A stretch of DNA of 14,827 bases from Gammaproteobacteria bacterium (GCA_028817255.1 JAPPQA010000047.1:1-14827); one strand, 5' to 3'. Numbered from the stretch's first letter, positions 1 through 6,740 are shown. Numbers and translations are program-made. Notes: generated by a model not told the origin, from the sequence alone.

Positions 1-76
1 AATGTGCGCGTTCCGCGCTCTATTTGCGCGGGATTCCGGCTTTCGCCGGAATGACAAGAAGGGAGGCCGGAATGAC
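1..76. repeat. Left end repeat: palindrome plus 20-bp unit
   Basis: Bases 1-55 match the reverse complement of 14773-14827 at 54 of 55 positions; the only difference is base 20 (c here, g in the other copy). The stretch contains a 20-bp palindrome of the form ATTCCG-N8-CGGAAT at 33-52, followed by a second GGAATGAC unit at 69-76, 21 bp after the first. The same palindrome and the same roughly 20-bp GGAATGAC/GTCATTCC units recur at 1356-1461 and 14712-14795. The palindrome resembles the dRS3 (ATTCCC-N8-GGGAAT) class of dispersed repeats known from Neisseria. That is a resemblance, not an assignment. Confidence 0.9.
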
Positions 77-112
77 AGAGCGCCGTTTCCCCACTTCCAA
101 AAAAGCGAATGG

Positions 113-132
113 TTTTTACACAGCCTGTTTCG
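113..132. repeat. Truncated copy of the 45-bp dispersed module
   Basis: Twenty bases match the reverse complement of 14639-14658 at 19 of 20 positions (core ACACaGCCTGTTTCG). They represent only one end of the 45-bp module found at 1569-1613 and 14644-14688. It lies behind the left end repeat in the same order as at the right end, so the left end appears to be a shortened version of the right-end repeat field. The rest of 133-239 holds the hairpin at 180-196 and no gene. Confidence 0.65.
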
Positions 133-179
133 TACGCATCACTCCAGCAGCCGGCGCCTGGCGGCTTGGCTGCTGCGAT

Positions 180-196
180 TCCCCCTCCAAGGGGGA
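180..196. other. Hairpin TCCCCCT-CCA-AGGGGGA
   Basis: This is a perfect 7-bp stem with a 3-nt loop, 43 bp downstream of the stop of the outer-membrane protein gene read on the minus strand. It has no T-run directly after it on either strand, so it is a poor intrinsic terminator. A second small palindrome (TCTACGGCCGTAGA, 220-233) lies between it and the stop codon. Together they could stabilise the 3' end of the transcript. This C/G-rich hairpin could equally be another dispersed repeat. Confidence 0.4.
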
Positions 197-239
197 GCGA
201 TGGGAAAAATGCGCCGAATCTACGGCCGTAGAAAAGAGA

Positions 240-1235
240 TCAGAAGCGGTAGCTGACCTGGCCGAGCAGGTGGTCCCGGTGGCCGAAGCTGTGCTCCAGC
301 AGCAACCTCCAGTTCCGATAGAGTTCCACCTCGAAACCGAACAGGCCGCTCCAGGCTTCCTCGGGCTCGGTCTCCACATTGAAACTCGCCGGGAGGGAGC
401 CCGCGCCATCCAGGGCCGGGCCCACGCCAGCCAGTTGCCGCTGTTGGTCCGGCGTGAATCGCCCCACGACTTGCGGGTTACTCAACACGCCAGCCACCCT
501 GGCTGCGGGGAAAGCGACACTGCCCTTCACGGTTTCTTTCAAATCCATGTATGTGCCGCCGATCCACATCGAGGCTTTGACGCCCGCGATCTTCCGGTTG
601 ATCCCGACTCGCGGGCTGTAATTGAAAACCACGACATCCGAGTCGCTCAGTTGCAGACCGTTGCGTCCGTCCAAATCGGTATGGCTGTAATTGATGTCCA
701 GGTTGCCCCAGAATCCTTTGTACTCTCCGGCCAGGATGAAGCCCAGGCCGTACACCGGCCCGTCGTAGTCCACCTCGAAGGGCCCCACATCCGCGCCTGC
801 GATTTCTATGGTCCCGACCGTGGTCTCTCCCCGGACTTTGCCGGCGAAGGCGTACAGGTTGAAGAACGGCAGCAACCAGGCATCGAGGTGGATGTTCTGA
901 TGGCGGATTTCGTTCCTTACGTCGCTGGGCCGGACTTGCCCCAGCGCCCCTTGCAGGGCCGGCCCCAGGGCTTGGATCTGCACGGGATCCAGGCCAGCCA
1001 GGATCGGACGCAGATCAAACCCGAAAGACTGGTCCGTAACCTGCATATCCTGCTTCTGCTCGTAATAAATGACGCCTACACCCAGGGGCAGGGGCAATTC
1101 CGTATCGCCGGCCAGTTCCTTCTTGTAGGGCAGGAAGGAGGACCAGCGGTCTTCCTCCGCCGAGACCGGGGCAACCGCGGCCAAGAGCCCGACTGCGAAA
1201 GTGGCGTGCAAAATGCCGTTCCGGATGCGGTTCAT
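240..1235 (-). CDS. Predicted outer-membrane beta-barrel protein, exported
   Basis: This 331-residue protein has a clear Sec signal peptide: a basic start (MNRIRNG), a hydrophobic stretch to about residue 24, and an AxA-type site before EEDRW. The mature part alternates polar and aromatic/glycine-rich strands (for example LGVGVIYYEQKQD and YGLGFILAGEYKG). It ends in SYRF, the C-terminal aromatic signature read by the BAM machinery. These features support an outer-membrane barrel. I do not recognise a named family, and the transported substrate is unknown. Two similar amphipathic segments (DPVQIQALGPALQGAL and TPDQQRQLAGVGPALDGAG) probably form extracellular loops or plugs. The start at 1235 was chosen because a strong ribosome site (GGGGGGAG) precedes it and the signal peptide begins there; the same open frame continues upstream only into repeat DNA. 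The gene stands alone, flanked by repeats on both sides. Confidence 0.8.
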   Translation of the reverse strand: MNRIRNGILHATFAVGLLAAVAPVSAEEDRWSSFLPYKKELAGDTELPLPLGVGVIYYEQKQDMQVTDQSFGFDLRPILAGLDPVQIQALGPALQGALGQVRPSDVRNEIRHQNIHLDAWLLPFFNLYAFAGKVRGETTVGTIEIAGADVGPFEVDYDGPVYGLGFILAGEYKGFWGNLDINYSHTDLDGRNGLQLSDSDVVVFNYSPRVGINRKIAGVKASMWIGGTYMDLKETVKGSVAFPAARVAGVLSNPQVVGRFTPDQQRQLAGVGPALDGAGSLPASFNVETEPEEAWSGLFGFEVELYRNWRLLLEHSFGHRDHLLGQVSYRF

Positions 1236-1296
1236 TAAACTCCCCCCCTTTGTGCGCTCGGCACGATTCGAAATATGCGCCGAACGGCGCGCGCAG

Positions 1297-1325
1297 ATTA
1301 AACCACAGCCCGCGCCCTCATGCAA
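1297..1325 (-). promoter_or_regulatory. Sigma70-type promoter of the outer-membrane protein gene
   Basis: Read on the minus strand, TTGCAT (1320-1325) is followed after exactly 17 bp by TTTAAT (1297-1302). Both hexamers are close to consensus. The predicted transcript would start near 1290 and carry a leader of about 55 nt with a GC-rich palindrome (GCGCGCCGTTCGGCGC) and a strong ribosome site before the ATG at 1235. Called from pattern only. Confidence 0.55.
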
Positions 1326-1355
1326 TCGCGGCGGAGAACCTCCGCCCCTTTTCCC

Positions 1356-1461
1356 GTCATTCCGGGGGAGTTCTGTCATTCCGCCTCTTTTTTCCGCCAT
1401 TCCGGGCCTTTTTTCTGTCCTTCCGCCCCTTTTTTTCCGTCATTCCGGCGAAAGCCGGAAT
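1356..1461. repeat. Imperfect 20-bp tandem array ending in an ATTCC palindrome
   Basis: Units beginning GTCATTCCG, GCCATTCCG or GTCCTTCCG start at 1356, 1375, 1396, 1417 and 1439, spaced 19, 21, 21 and 22 bp. Each has a pyrimidine-rich tail (such as CCTCTTTTTTCC). The last unit runs into the palindrome ATTCCG-N8-CGGAAT at 1442-1461. The same architecture, tandem units followed by the palindrome, occurs at 14712-14795. Confidence 0.85.
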
Positions 1462-1523
1462 CCCTCTTTCTCTTGCGCCCTCGGCATGGCGAAGGAGCGC
1501 GAAGCGCGCGCATTATTCACTGG

Positions 1524-1543
1524 ATTCCCGCCTTCGCGGGAAT
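1524..1543. repeat. 20-bp palindrome ATTCCC-N8-GGGAAT
   Basis: This is a perfect inverted repeat with 8-bp arms (ATTCCCGC and GCGGGAAT) around CTTC. It fits the dRS3 consensus ATTCCC-N8-GGGAAT described from Neisseria. It differs from the other palindromes in the window (33-52, 1442-1461, 14776-14795), which use ATTCCG and CGGAAT arms, so two variants coexist. Confidence 0.85.
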
Positions 1544-1568
1544 GGCGGAGTGTGCCATGCCAGCGAGA

Positions 1569-1613
1569 AGTTTTTCGCGCGGTTCTGGATTTTCGGAGTT
1601 TTTGCACGGCCTG
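1569..1613 (+). repeat. 45-bp dispersed module, copy 1
   Basis: The 45 bases match the reverse complement of 14644-14688 at 42 of 45 positions. The core is TCTGGATTTTCGGAGTTTTT followed by a CACGGCCTG end. The flanks are also related (gcgag before it, gcrGGAAT after it), so the homologous block is nearer 65 bp. The two copies lie 13 kb apart in opposite orientations. It encodes nothing recognisable. It is probably part of a larger composite repeat with the ATTCC palindromes. Confidence 0.85.
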
Positions 1614-1670
1614 GCAGGCGGGAATCCGGCGCATAAATCCCGCTCCGCCCTTCCCGCGCCCCCAGCGTCC

Positions 1671-1706
1671 CCCGTCCACCCCGTCCACGCCGTCCACAAA
1701 GTCCAC
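1671..1706. repeat. 9-bp minisatellite, four copies of NNNGTCCAC
   Basis: GTCCAC occurs at 1674, 1683, 1692 and 1701, an exact 9-bp period. The variable triplets are CCC, CCC, GCC and AAA. Read on the minus strand in one frame it would give repeated VDG, but the frame has no ribosome site and overlaps repeat DNA. It lies 30 bp beyond the stop codon of the desaturase-like gene. Confidence 0.8.
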
Positions 1707-1736
1707 ACCCTCGCAAGCCGCTCCCCGCCCCGGCCC

Positions 1737-2567
1737 TTAGCCGCGCTCTTCCGGCGCCCGGGCGTTGCCCCCGGCTACAGGGGACAGCGGTTGCACCAGC
1801 AGTTGCAGGACGTTTTGCTGTCTTGCCTCGCGAAAGCGCTCCATGCCGATGCGCAACCCTTCCCGCGGGCGCTCCAGGTACGTGCCGAACAGGCGGTCCC
1901 AGCAAGAGAGGTTGAAGCCGTAATTGCGGTTATGCTCGGCGGGTCGCGTGGAATGATGCACGCGATGCATATCCGGGGTTACGATCAGCAGGCGCAGCAG
2001 GGCATCCAGCCGGCGGGGGAGGGCCACGTTGCCGTGGTTGAACATGGACGTGGCGTTCAGCAGGACCTCAAAGCAGATTACGGCAGCGACGGGCGCCCCC
2101 AGGGCCAGCACGGCCGCCGCCTTGAATAGTGCGGACAGCAGGATCTCCAGAGGATGAAAGCGCACGCCCGTGGTGGCGTCCAGGCGGGTATCGCTGTGAT
2201 GCACCCGGTGCAGCCGCCACAGCCATTCCACCTTGTGAAACAGCACGTGCTGCGCGTAGAGCAGCAGGTCCAGCATCGCCAGCGAGACGACGAAGGCCGC
2301 CGCCGCGGGCAGTCCCGCCAGCAGTCCCCAGCCGCGTTCGGCGGCGAACCAGGCGGCCTGCACGGCGCTGGCCAGGGGCAGCAGGCGCACCAGCAGAGTG
2401 GCGGCGGCGATCAGCGACAAATTGTGCAGCCGACGCTTCCAGAGGGCTCCCTGCGAACGGTGGCGCGGGGCGCTGGCCTCCCAGCAAAACATAAGGCCCA
2501 GGGTTGCGACGAACATGCCGCCGCGAAGCGCAAGCTCAGACAGATGCAACGGGTCTTCCGCCGCCAT
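1737..2567 (-). CDS. Sterol desaturase / fatty acid hydroxylase family membrane protein
   Basis: This 276-residue integral membrane protein carries the histidine clusters of the fatty acid hydroxylase superfamily, which bind a di-iron centre: H107-VLF-H111, H120-RV-HH124, H201-RV-HH205, plus H138, H178 and H212. Hydrophobic segments lie at about residues 17-28, 48-66, 82-106 and 143-172. The N-terminal pattern (LRGGMFVATLGLMFCWEASAPRH) is typical of bacterial members and supports the start at 2567. The substrate cannot be read from sequence; family members hydroxylate or desaturate sterols, fatty acids, carotenoids or ether lipids. No lipid-pathway partner lies alongside. There is no clear ribosome site. 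An extended -10-like element sits 9 bp upstream, so the message may be nearly leaderless. Confidence 0.88.
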   Translation of the reverse strand: MAAEDPLHLSELALRGGMFVATLGLMFCWEASAPRHRSQGALWKRRLHNLSLIAAATLLVRLLPLASAVQAAWFAAERGWGLLAGLPAAAAFVVSLAMLDLLLYAQHVLFHKVEWLWRLHRVHHSDTRLDATTGVRFHPLEILLSALFKAAAVLALGAPVAAVICFEVLLNATSMFNHGNVALPRRLDALLRLLIVTPDMHRVHHSTRPAEHNRNYGFNLSCWDRLFGTYLERPREGLRIGMERFREARQQNVLQLLVQPLSPVAGGNARAPEERG

Positions 2568-2576
2568 AAGAAGCCT

Positions 2577-2582
2577 ATTGTA
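2577..2582 (-). promoter_or_regulatory. Candidate extended -10 element for the desaturase-like gene
   Basis: On the minus strand TGC-TACAAT matches an extended -10 box, with no convincing -35. Only nine bases separate it from the ATG at 2567, so transcription would begin within a few bases of the start codon. That fits the absence of a Shine-Dalgarno sequence. Pattern-based and uncertain. Confidence 0.35.
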
Positions 2583-2719
2583 GCAGCAAATTCGGGGTAC
2601 CGGCGGCGGGGCTGCGGGCCTGGATTCGGCCCGGCAACGGAAAATCGCGCCCCGGTGGGTTAGACTCGTAGCGATTCGTTTTGTCAGACCATGGGGGACA
2701 ACCCCGGGAGGGACGGAAT

Positions 2720-3187
2720 ATGCGGAACGGAATTCGTTTTTTCGCGGCGCCTGCCGCGCTCATGATCGCGTTGTCGCTGCCTTTGGACGCCACTGCCCAT
2801 GGCGGCAAGCGCGGCTTCGGCCCCGGCGGCCCCGCGATGTTATTCGACGAGGCCGATGCCGACCGGGACGGCAAGCTCACCAGGGCCGAATTCGATGCCT
2901 GGCGGGCGCAGCATTTTGCCGCCGTTGACCAGGACGGCGACGGCAAACTTACGGGCGAAGAGCTGGTGGCCGCGGCGGACCGGCGCCGGGCGGCGGCGCG
3001 GATCAAGCGCCACGACGCGGATGGCGACGGCACGCTCAGCATGGAAGAAATGGCCCCGCGCACCGGGCGGATGTTCTCCCGGCTCGACCGGGACGAGGAC
3101 GGCGTCGTGACCCGGGACGAACTGTCGCGGCACGGCAAGCACGGCAAGCATGGCAAGCGCGGTGACGGGCGGCGTTGCCACCGCTGA
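2720..3187 (+). CDS. Secreted EF-hand calcium-binding protein
   Basis: This 155-residue protein has a signal peptide (MRNGIRFFAA..., cleavage likely after ATA near residue 26) and four EF-hand loops: D46-E57 (DADRDGKLTRAE), D70-E81 (DQDGDGKLTGEE), D99-E110 (DADGDGTLSMEE) and D123-E134 (DRDEDGVVTRDE). All four keep Asp at loop positions 1, 3 and 5, Gly at 6 and Glu at 12, so all should bind calcium. The tail is basic and His-rich (HGKHGKHGKRGDGRRCHR). The start at 2720 has a good ribosome site (GGGAGGGACGG) and begins the signal peptide; an in-frame ATG at 2681 would bury it. The likely location is periplasmic or extracellular. Its partner is unknown. It is divergent from the desaturase-like gene with a 152-bp gap. 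Confidence 0.88.
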   Translation: MRNGIRFFAAPAALMIALSLPLDATAHGGKRGFGPGGPAMLFDEADADRDGKLTRAEFDAWRAQHFAAVDQDGDGKLTGEELVAAADRRRAAARIKRHDADGDGTLSMEEMAPRTGRMFSRLDRDEDGVVTRDELSRHGKHGKHGKRGDGRRCHR

Positions 3188-3305
3188 GCGGGCGGCGCGG
3201 CCGGTCGTATCCGCTGCCGGGCCGGGTGGGGCGCAGTCCGCGTCTGCGACGCGGCGGCCCCTTCGGCCCCTGCGTAGCCGGCGGTAGCGGCGGCAACGGC
3301 CCCGC

Positions 3306-4337
3306 ATGCTGAGGGTGCCTCCTTTCGCTGCCTACCCGGAACTCCGCATGCGGCGGTTGCGCCGGGATGGCTATGTCCGCCGCTTGGTGCGGGAGTGCCG
3401 GCTGCTCCCGGAAGATCTGATCCAGCCGCTTTTTATACGCGAGGGCGGCGGGCGCGAGGCGATACCGGCCATGCCCGGCGTGGAGCGGATCGGTATAGAC
3501 GAATTGGCAGCGGAGGCCGCGCGGCTGCTTGCCTTGCGCATCCCGGCAGTGGCGCTGTTCCCGGTCATCGCGCGGGAGAAGAAAGACGCGACGGCAGCGG
3601 AGGCATGGAACCCGCGGGGGCTGGTCCCGCGCGCGCTGCGGGTGCTGAAGGAATGCTGCCCCGGCTTGGGAGCGATCACGGATGTGGCCCTGGATCCCTA
3701 TACCAGCCACGGCCAGGACGGACTGGTCGGCGAACGGGGAGAGGTGCTCAACGACGAAACCGTGGCCGCGCTGGTGCGCCAGGCCCTGTGCCATGCGGAC
3801 GCCGGCGCGGATATGGTGGCGCCTTCGGACATGATGGACGGCCGCGTAGGCGCGATTCGCCAGGCGCTGGAGCGGCGGGGCCATGCGCATACCTGCATCC
3901 TGTCCTACGCGGCCAAGTACGCATCGGGGCTGTACGGGCCGTTTCGCCAGGCGGTCGGTTCGGCCGCCGCCCTGGGGGGGGGCGACAAGCGCGGCTACCA
4001 GATGGACCCCGCGAACGGCGCCGAAGCGATGCGCGAGATCGCCCTGGACCTCGGCGAGGGGGCGGATATCGTGCTGGTGAAGCCGGGCCTGCCTTATCTG
4101 GACATCGTCCGGCGCGCCAAGGAGCGCTTTGGGGTTCCCGTATTCGTGTATTTGGTCAGCGGCGAATACTCGATGATCCGGGCCGCCGCCGACCGGGGCT
4201 GGCTGGACGAAAAGGCGGTCGTGCTCGAGTTGCTGAGTTGTTGCAAGCGGGCAGGTGCGGATGCCGTGTTGAGCTACCATGCCGGGCAGGCGGCGCAATG
4301 GCTGCAAGAGGGGGACGGGGCCCCCGCCGCGCGGTGA
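3306..4337 (+). CDS. hemB: Delta-aminolevulinic acid dehydratase (porphobilinogen synthase)
   Basis: HemB condenses two molecules of 5-aminolevulinate to porphobilinogen in the cytoplasm, the second common step of haem and corrinoid synthesis. The 343-residue length is normal. The two Schiff-base lysines are visible: K204 in SYAAKYAS and K259 in LVKPGLPYLD. The metal loop reads DVALDPYTSHGQDG (126-139), with Asp where zinc enzymes such as that of E. coli have Cys. This is the zinc-independent, magnesium-stimulated type seen in Pseudomonas. The RGYQMDPANGAEAMRE segment is also typical. The start at 3306 has no strong ribosome site but gives the usual N-terminus (PELRMRRLRRD). The 118 bp before it hold only GC-rich sequence. 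The gene is convergent with rpiA, 35 bp apart. Confidence 0.97.
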   Translation: MLRVPPFAAYPELRMRRLRRDGYVRRLVRECRLLPEDLIQPLFIREGGGREAIPAMPGVERIGIDELAAEAARLLALRIPAVALFPVIAREKKDATAAEAWNPRGLVPRALRVLKECCPGLGAITDVALDPYTSHGQDGLVGERGEVLNDETVAALVRQALCHADAGADMVAPSDMMDGRVGAIRQALERRGHAHTCILSYAAKYASGLYGPFRQAVGSAAALGGGDKRGYQMDPANGAEAMREIALDLGEGADIVLVKPGLPYLDIVRRAKERFGVPVFVYLVSGEYSMIRAAADRGWLDEKAVVLELLSCCKRAGADAVLSYHAGQAAQWLQEGDGAPAAR

Positions 4338-4372
4338 AGGCGGCGGCGGTCTCGCGCGGCGGCGGCCGGGCT

Positions 4373-5071
4373 TTACGGGAATTCCCGTACGCCTTCCGGG
4401 GCGGCGACCAGGAGCAAGTCGGCGCTGCGGCGCGCGAAGATCCCGTTGCCGACCACGCCCGGGATGCGATCCAATTCGCTCTCCAGGGCCCGCGGGTCGG
4501 ACAGGGACAGGCCGCGCGCGTCCAGAATATGGTTGCCGTTGTCCGTGACGCAGTTCCGCCGCCATACCGGCGTGCCGCCCATGGCCGTCAGCGCCCTCGC
4601 TACGGCGCTGCGCGCCATGGGGAGCACCTCTACCGGCAGCGGGAAGCGGCCCAGCACCTCGACCAGCTTGGTATCGTCCACGATGCAGATAAATCGCTCG
4701 CTGACCGACGCCAGCACCTTTTCCCGGGTCAGCGCGCCGCCGCCGCCCTTGATCAGGCAGCGGTGCCTGGTGGCTTCGTCCGCCCCGTCCACATAGACGG
4801 GCAACGGGCCCGCGCTGTTGGGATCGAGGACGGGGATGCCGTGCTCGCGCAGCGCCCGCTCGCTCTCCAGCGAGGCCGCGACGGCCCCCTCCAGCCAGCC
4901 CTTGCGGGTTGCGAGGCATTCGATAAAGCAGCGCACGGTGCTGCCGCTGCCCACTCCGATCACCTCGTGTCCGGCGACCCGTTCCAGCGCCGCCTGGGCG
5001 CTTTTCCGCTTGTGTTCCTGCTGGTCCACCTCTGCCCCGGGTCCAGACGCCGCGCCCTCGCGCCGGATCAT
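4373..5071 (-). CDS. rpiA: Ribose-5-phosphate isomerase A
   Basis: RpiA interconverts ribose 5-phosphate and ribulose 5-phosphate in the non-oxidative pentose phosphate pathway. The 232-residue product has the phosphate-binding loop GVGSGSTV (39-46), the catalytic region YVDGADE (D95, D98) and KGGGGALTREK (K108, E117), and the conserved segments FPLPVEVLPMARSAV and VTDNGNHILD. It aligns along its whole length with the E. coli enzyme (219 residues). The ATG at 5071 is taken as start but lacks a clear ribosome site; a GTG at 5029, 14 codons downstream, would give a length closer to E. coli and is a real alternative. The gene is divergent from ilvA, an arrangement also found in Pseudomonas. Confidence 0.96.
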   Translation of the reverse strand: MIRREGAASGPGAEVDQQEHKRKSAQAALERVAGHEVIGVGSGSTVRCFIECLATRKGWLEGAVAASLESERALREHGIPVLDPNSAGPLPVYVDGADEATRHRCLIKGGGGALTREKVLASVSERFICIVDDTKLVEVLGRFPLPVEVLPMARSAVARALTAMGGTPVWRRNCVTDNGNHILDARGLSLSDPRALESELDRIPGVVGNGIFARRSADLLLVAAPEGVREFP

Positions 5072-5171
5072 AGCATGGCGGCGGCGCCTGCCCGGCACCG
5101 GCGGCGGTGAGCCGCCCCTTGCCGGGATGACCGCGCGGCAATCCGCCGGCAGCCGCGGGGCGGCGGCGCCG

Positions 5172-6692
5172 ATGCTGAACGAGTACGAAACCCGCATCCG
5201 GGAGGCGTGCCGGCGGGTGTACGAACTTGCCCGCCGCACCTCCCTGGATCATGCCCCGTCGCTGTCCCGGCGCCACGGCAACTGCATTCGCCTCAAGCGC
5301 GAGGACCAGCAGCCGGTGTTTTCCTACAAGTTGCGGGGCGCCTACAACCTGATGGCGTCGTTGCCGGCGGCGGCCAGGGAGGGCGGCGTGGTCGCGGCCT
5401 CCGCCGGCAACCACGCGCAGGGGGTGGCGCTCGCCGCCCGCAGGCTGAAGTTGCGGGCGGTCATCGTCATGCCCCGGACCACGCCCGATATTAAGGTGCG
5501 GGCGGTTCGCAACCTGCAGGCCAAGGTCATCTTGCGGGGCAATACCTACGACGAGGCCCGGGAATACGGCGCGCAAATGGCGGCGGCCGAGGGCCTGGCC
5601 TGGATCCCGCCCTACGACCACCCCCTGGTTATCGCAGGCCAGGGCACGGTGGGCGCGGAGATCCTGGAGCAGCATCCGGGCCGCTTGCGCATGGTCTTCG
5701 TGCCGGTGGGCGGCGGCGGGCTGATCGGCGGGATCGCGGCCTGGTTGAAGCAACGGGAGCCCGGGATTCGCATTATCGGGGTCGAGCCGGACGAGGCCCC
5801 CTGCATGTACGAGGCCCTGCGCGCCGGCCGGCGCGTCAGGCTGGAGAAGATTGGCATTTTCGCCGACGGCGCGGCCGTCTCGCAGGTGGGCGCGGAGCCG
5901 TTTCGGCTCGCCCGGGAGTTGGTGGACGAAGTGCTGCTGGCCAACACCGACGAGATCTGCGCGGCGGTGAAGGACATCTTCGAGGATACCCGTTGCGTTC
6001 CCGAGCCCGCGGGCGCCCTGGCGCTGGCGGGGCTAAAGCAATTCGTGGCCCGCGAAGGGATCAGGGGACAGGAGTTGGTGGCGGTCCTCAGCGGCGCCAA
6101 CGTGAATTTCGACCGCCTGCGCCACATCGCCGAATTGGCCGCGCTGGGAGAACACCAGGAGGCCTTGTTCGCCGTCACCATCCCGGAGCGGCCGGGCAGT
6201 TTTCGCGCGTTCTGCCGCGCTCTGGGCGCCCGCCAGATCACCGAGTTCAATTACCGCTATGCGCACAGCCGCCAGGCGCACGTGTTTGTCGGCGTCCAGC
6301 TGAAGCAGGGCGTGAAAGAGAAGCAAGCGCTGCAGCGCAAGCTGGAGAGGAAAAAATACCCGGTGATCGATCTGAGCGAAAACGAACTCGCGAAGATGCA
6401 CATCCGCTACACGATCGGGGGCCATGCCCCGCAGGCGCAAAATGAATTGCTTTATCGCTTCGAGTTTCCCGAGCGCACCGGCGCTTTGCTGAACTTCCTG
6501 ACCCGGATGGTGGGGCGCTGGAATATCAGCCTGTTTCACTACCGCAACCACGGCGCCGCCTATGGCCGCGTGATGGTGGGTCTGCAAGTGCCGCCGGCGG
6601 AGCGGAAGGACTTTCAGGACTTTGTACGCCGTTTGCGGATCAAATATTGGGAGGAAACGGACAACCCCGCGTACAGCCTGTTTCTGGGCTGA
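5172..6692 (+). CDS. ilvA: Biosynthetic threonine dehydratase (deaminase)
   Basis: IlvA is a PLP enzyme that converts threonine to 2-oxobutanoate and ammonia, the committed step of isoleucine synthesis. The 506-residue length matches the long, regulated class. The PLP lysine is K53 in FSYKLRGAYN. Other landmarks are ASAGNHAQG, the glycine-rich phosphate loop VGGGGLIGG and the substrate-side VIAGQGT. Two ACT-like regulatory domains begin near residues 330 (EALFAVTIPERPGSF) and 425 (ELLYRFEFPERTGAL), consistent with isoleucine feedback. The ATG at 5172 was chosen because the conserved region begins there; an in-frame ATG at 5127 would add 15 low-complexity residues. Neither start has a good ribosome site. 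The gene is convergent with the 6S RNA gene. Confidence 0.96.
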   Translation: MLNEYETRIREACRRVYELARRTSLDHAPSLSRRHGNCIRLKREDQQPVFSYKLRGAYNLMASLPAAAREGGVVAASAGNHAQGVALAARRLKLRAVIVMPRTTPDIKVRAVRNLQAKVILRGNTYDEAREYGAQMAAAEGLAWIPPYDHPLVIAGQGTVGAEILEQHPGRLRMVFVPVGGGGLIGGIAAWLKQREPGIRIIGVEPDEAPCMYEALRAGRRVRLEKIGIFADGAAVSQVGAEPFRLARELVDEVLLANTDEICAAVKDIFEDTRCVPEPAGALALAGLKQFVAREGIRGQELVAVLSGANVNFDRLRHIAELAALGEHQEALFAVTIPERPGSFRAFCRALGARQITEFNYRYAHSRQAHVFVGVQLKQGVKEKQALQRKLERKKYPVIDLSENELAKMHIRYTIGGHAPQAQNELLYRFEFPERTGALLNFLTRMVGRWNISLFHYRNHGAAYGRVMVGLQVPPAERKDFQDFVRRLRIKYWEETDNPAYSLFLG

Positions 6693-6740
6693 GGGCCCCG
6701 CGGCGGCGGCGGCGCCCGGGCGCCCGCGCTATCGGGTTTG

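Larger units (their letters stand above)
1236..1736. other. Gene-free repeat-rich intergenic region (501 bp)
   Basis: No credible gene lies here. The region holds the promoter at 1297-1325, a 20-bp tandem array with palindrome (1356-1461), a second palindrome (1524-1543), the 45-bp module (1569-1613) and a 9-bp minisatellite (1671-1706). Open frames across it are translations of repeats: peptides of the kind RNDGKRGG, IPAFAGM and SGFSEFLHGL arise simply from the GGAATGAC units, the palindrome and the module. The two flanking genes are both on the minus strand, so the upstream desaturase-like gene is separated from the outer-membrane gene by half a kilobase of repeat DNA and they are probably not one operon. 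Confidence 0.8.

Noticed and set aside
180..233. Intrinsic terminator for the outer-membrane protein gene
   Set aside because: Hairpins exist, but neither is followed by a T-run on the minus strand.
24..1238. A long plus-strand open frame over the outer-membrane protein gene
   Set aside because: It lies antisense to a gene with signal peptide, ribosome site, promoter and C-terminal Phe. Its start is repeat DNA (peptide MRGIPAFAGMT) and the protein has no recognisable pattern.
1356..1461. CRISPR array
   Set aside because: Units are only about 20 bp with no unique spacers, and no cas genes are present.
1320..2129. Open frames across the repeat field with IPAFAGM and SGFSEFLHGL peptides
   Set aside because: They are translations of the ATTCC palindrome, GGAATGAC units and the 45-bp module. 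Similar peptides reappear at the right end only because the DNA is repeated.
3036..5753. A 905-codon minus-strand open frame across hemB, rpiA and ilvA
   Set aside because: It is a GC-bias shadow: it overlaps three certain genes, lacks family motifs and is rich in Arg, Gly and Pro.
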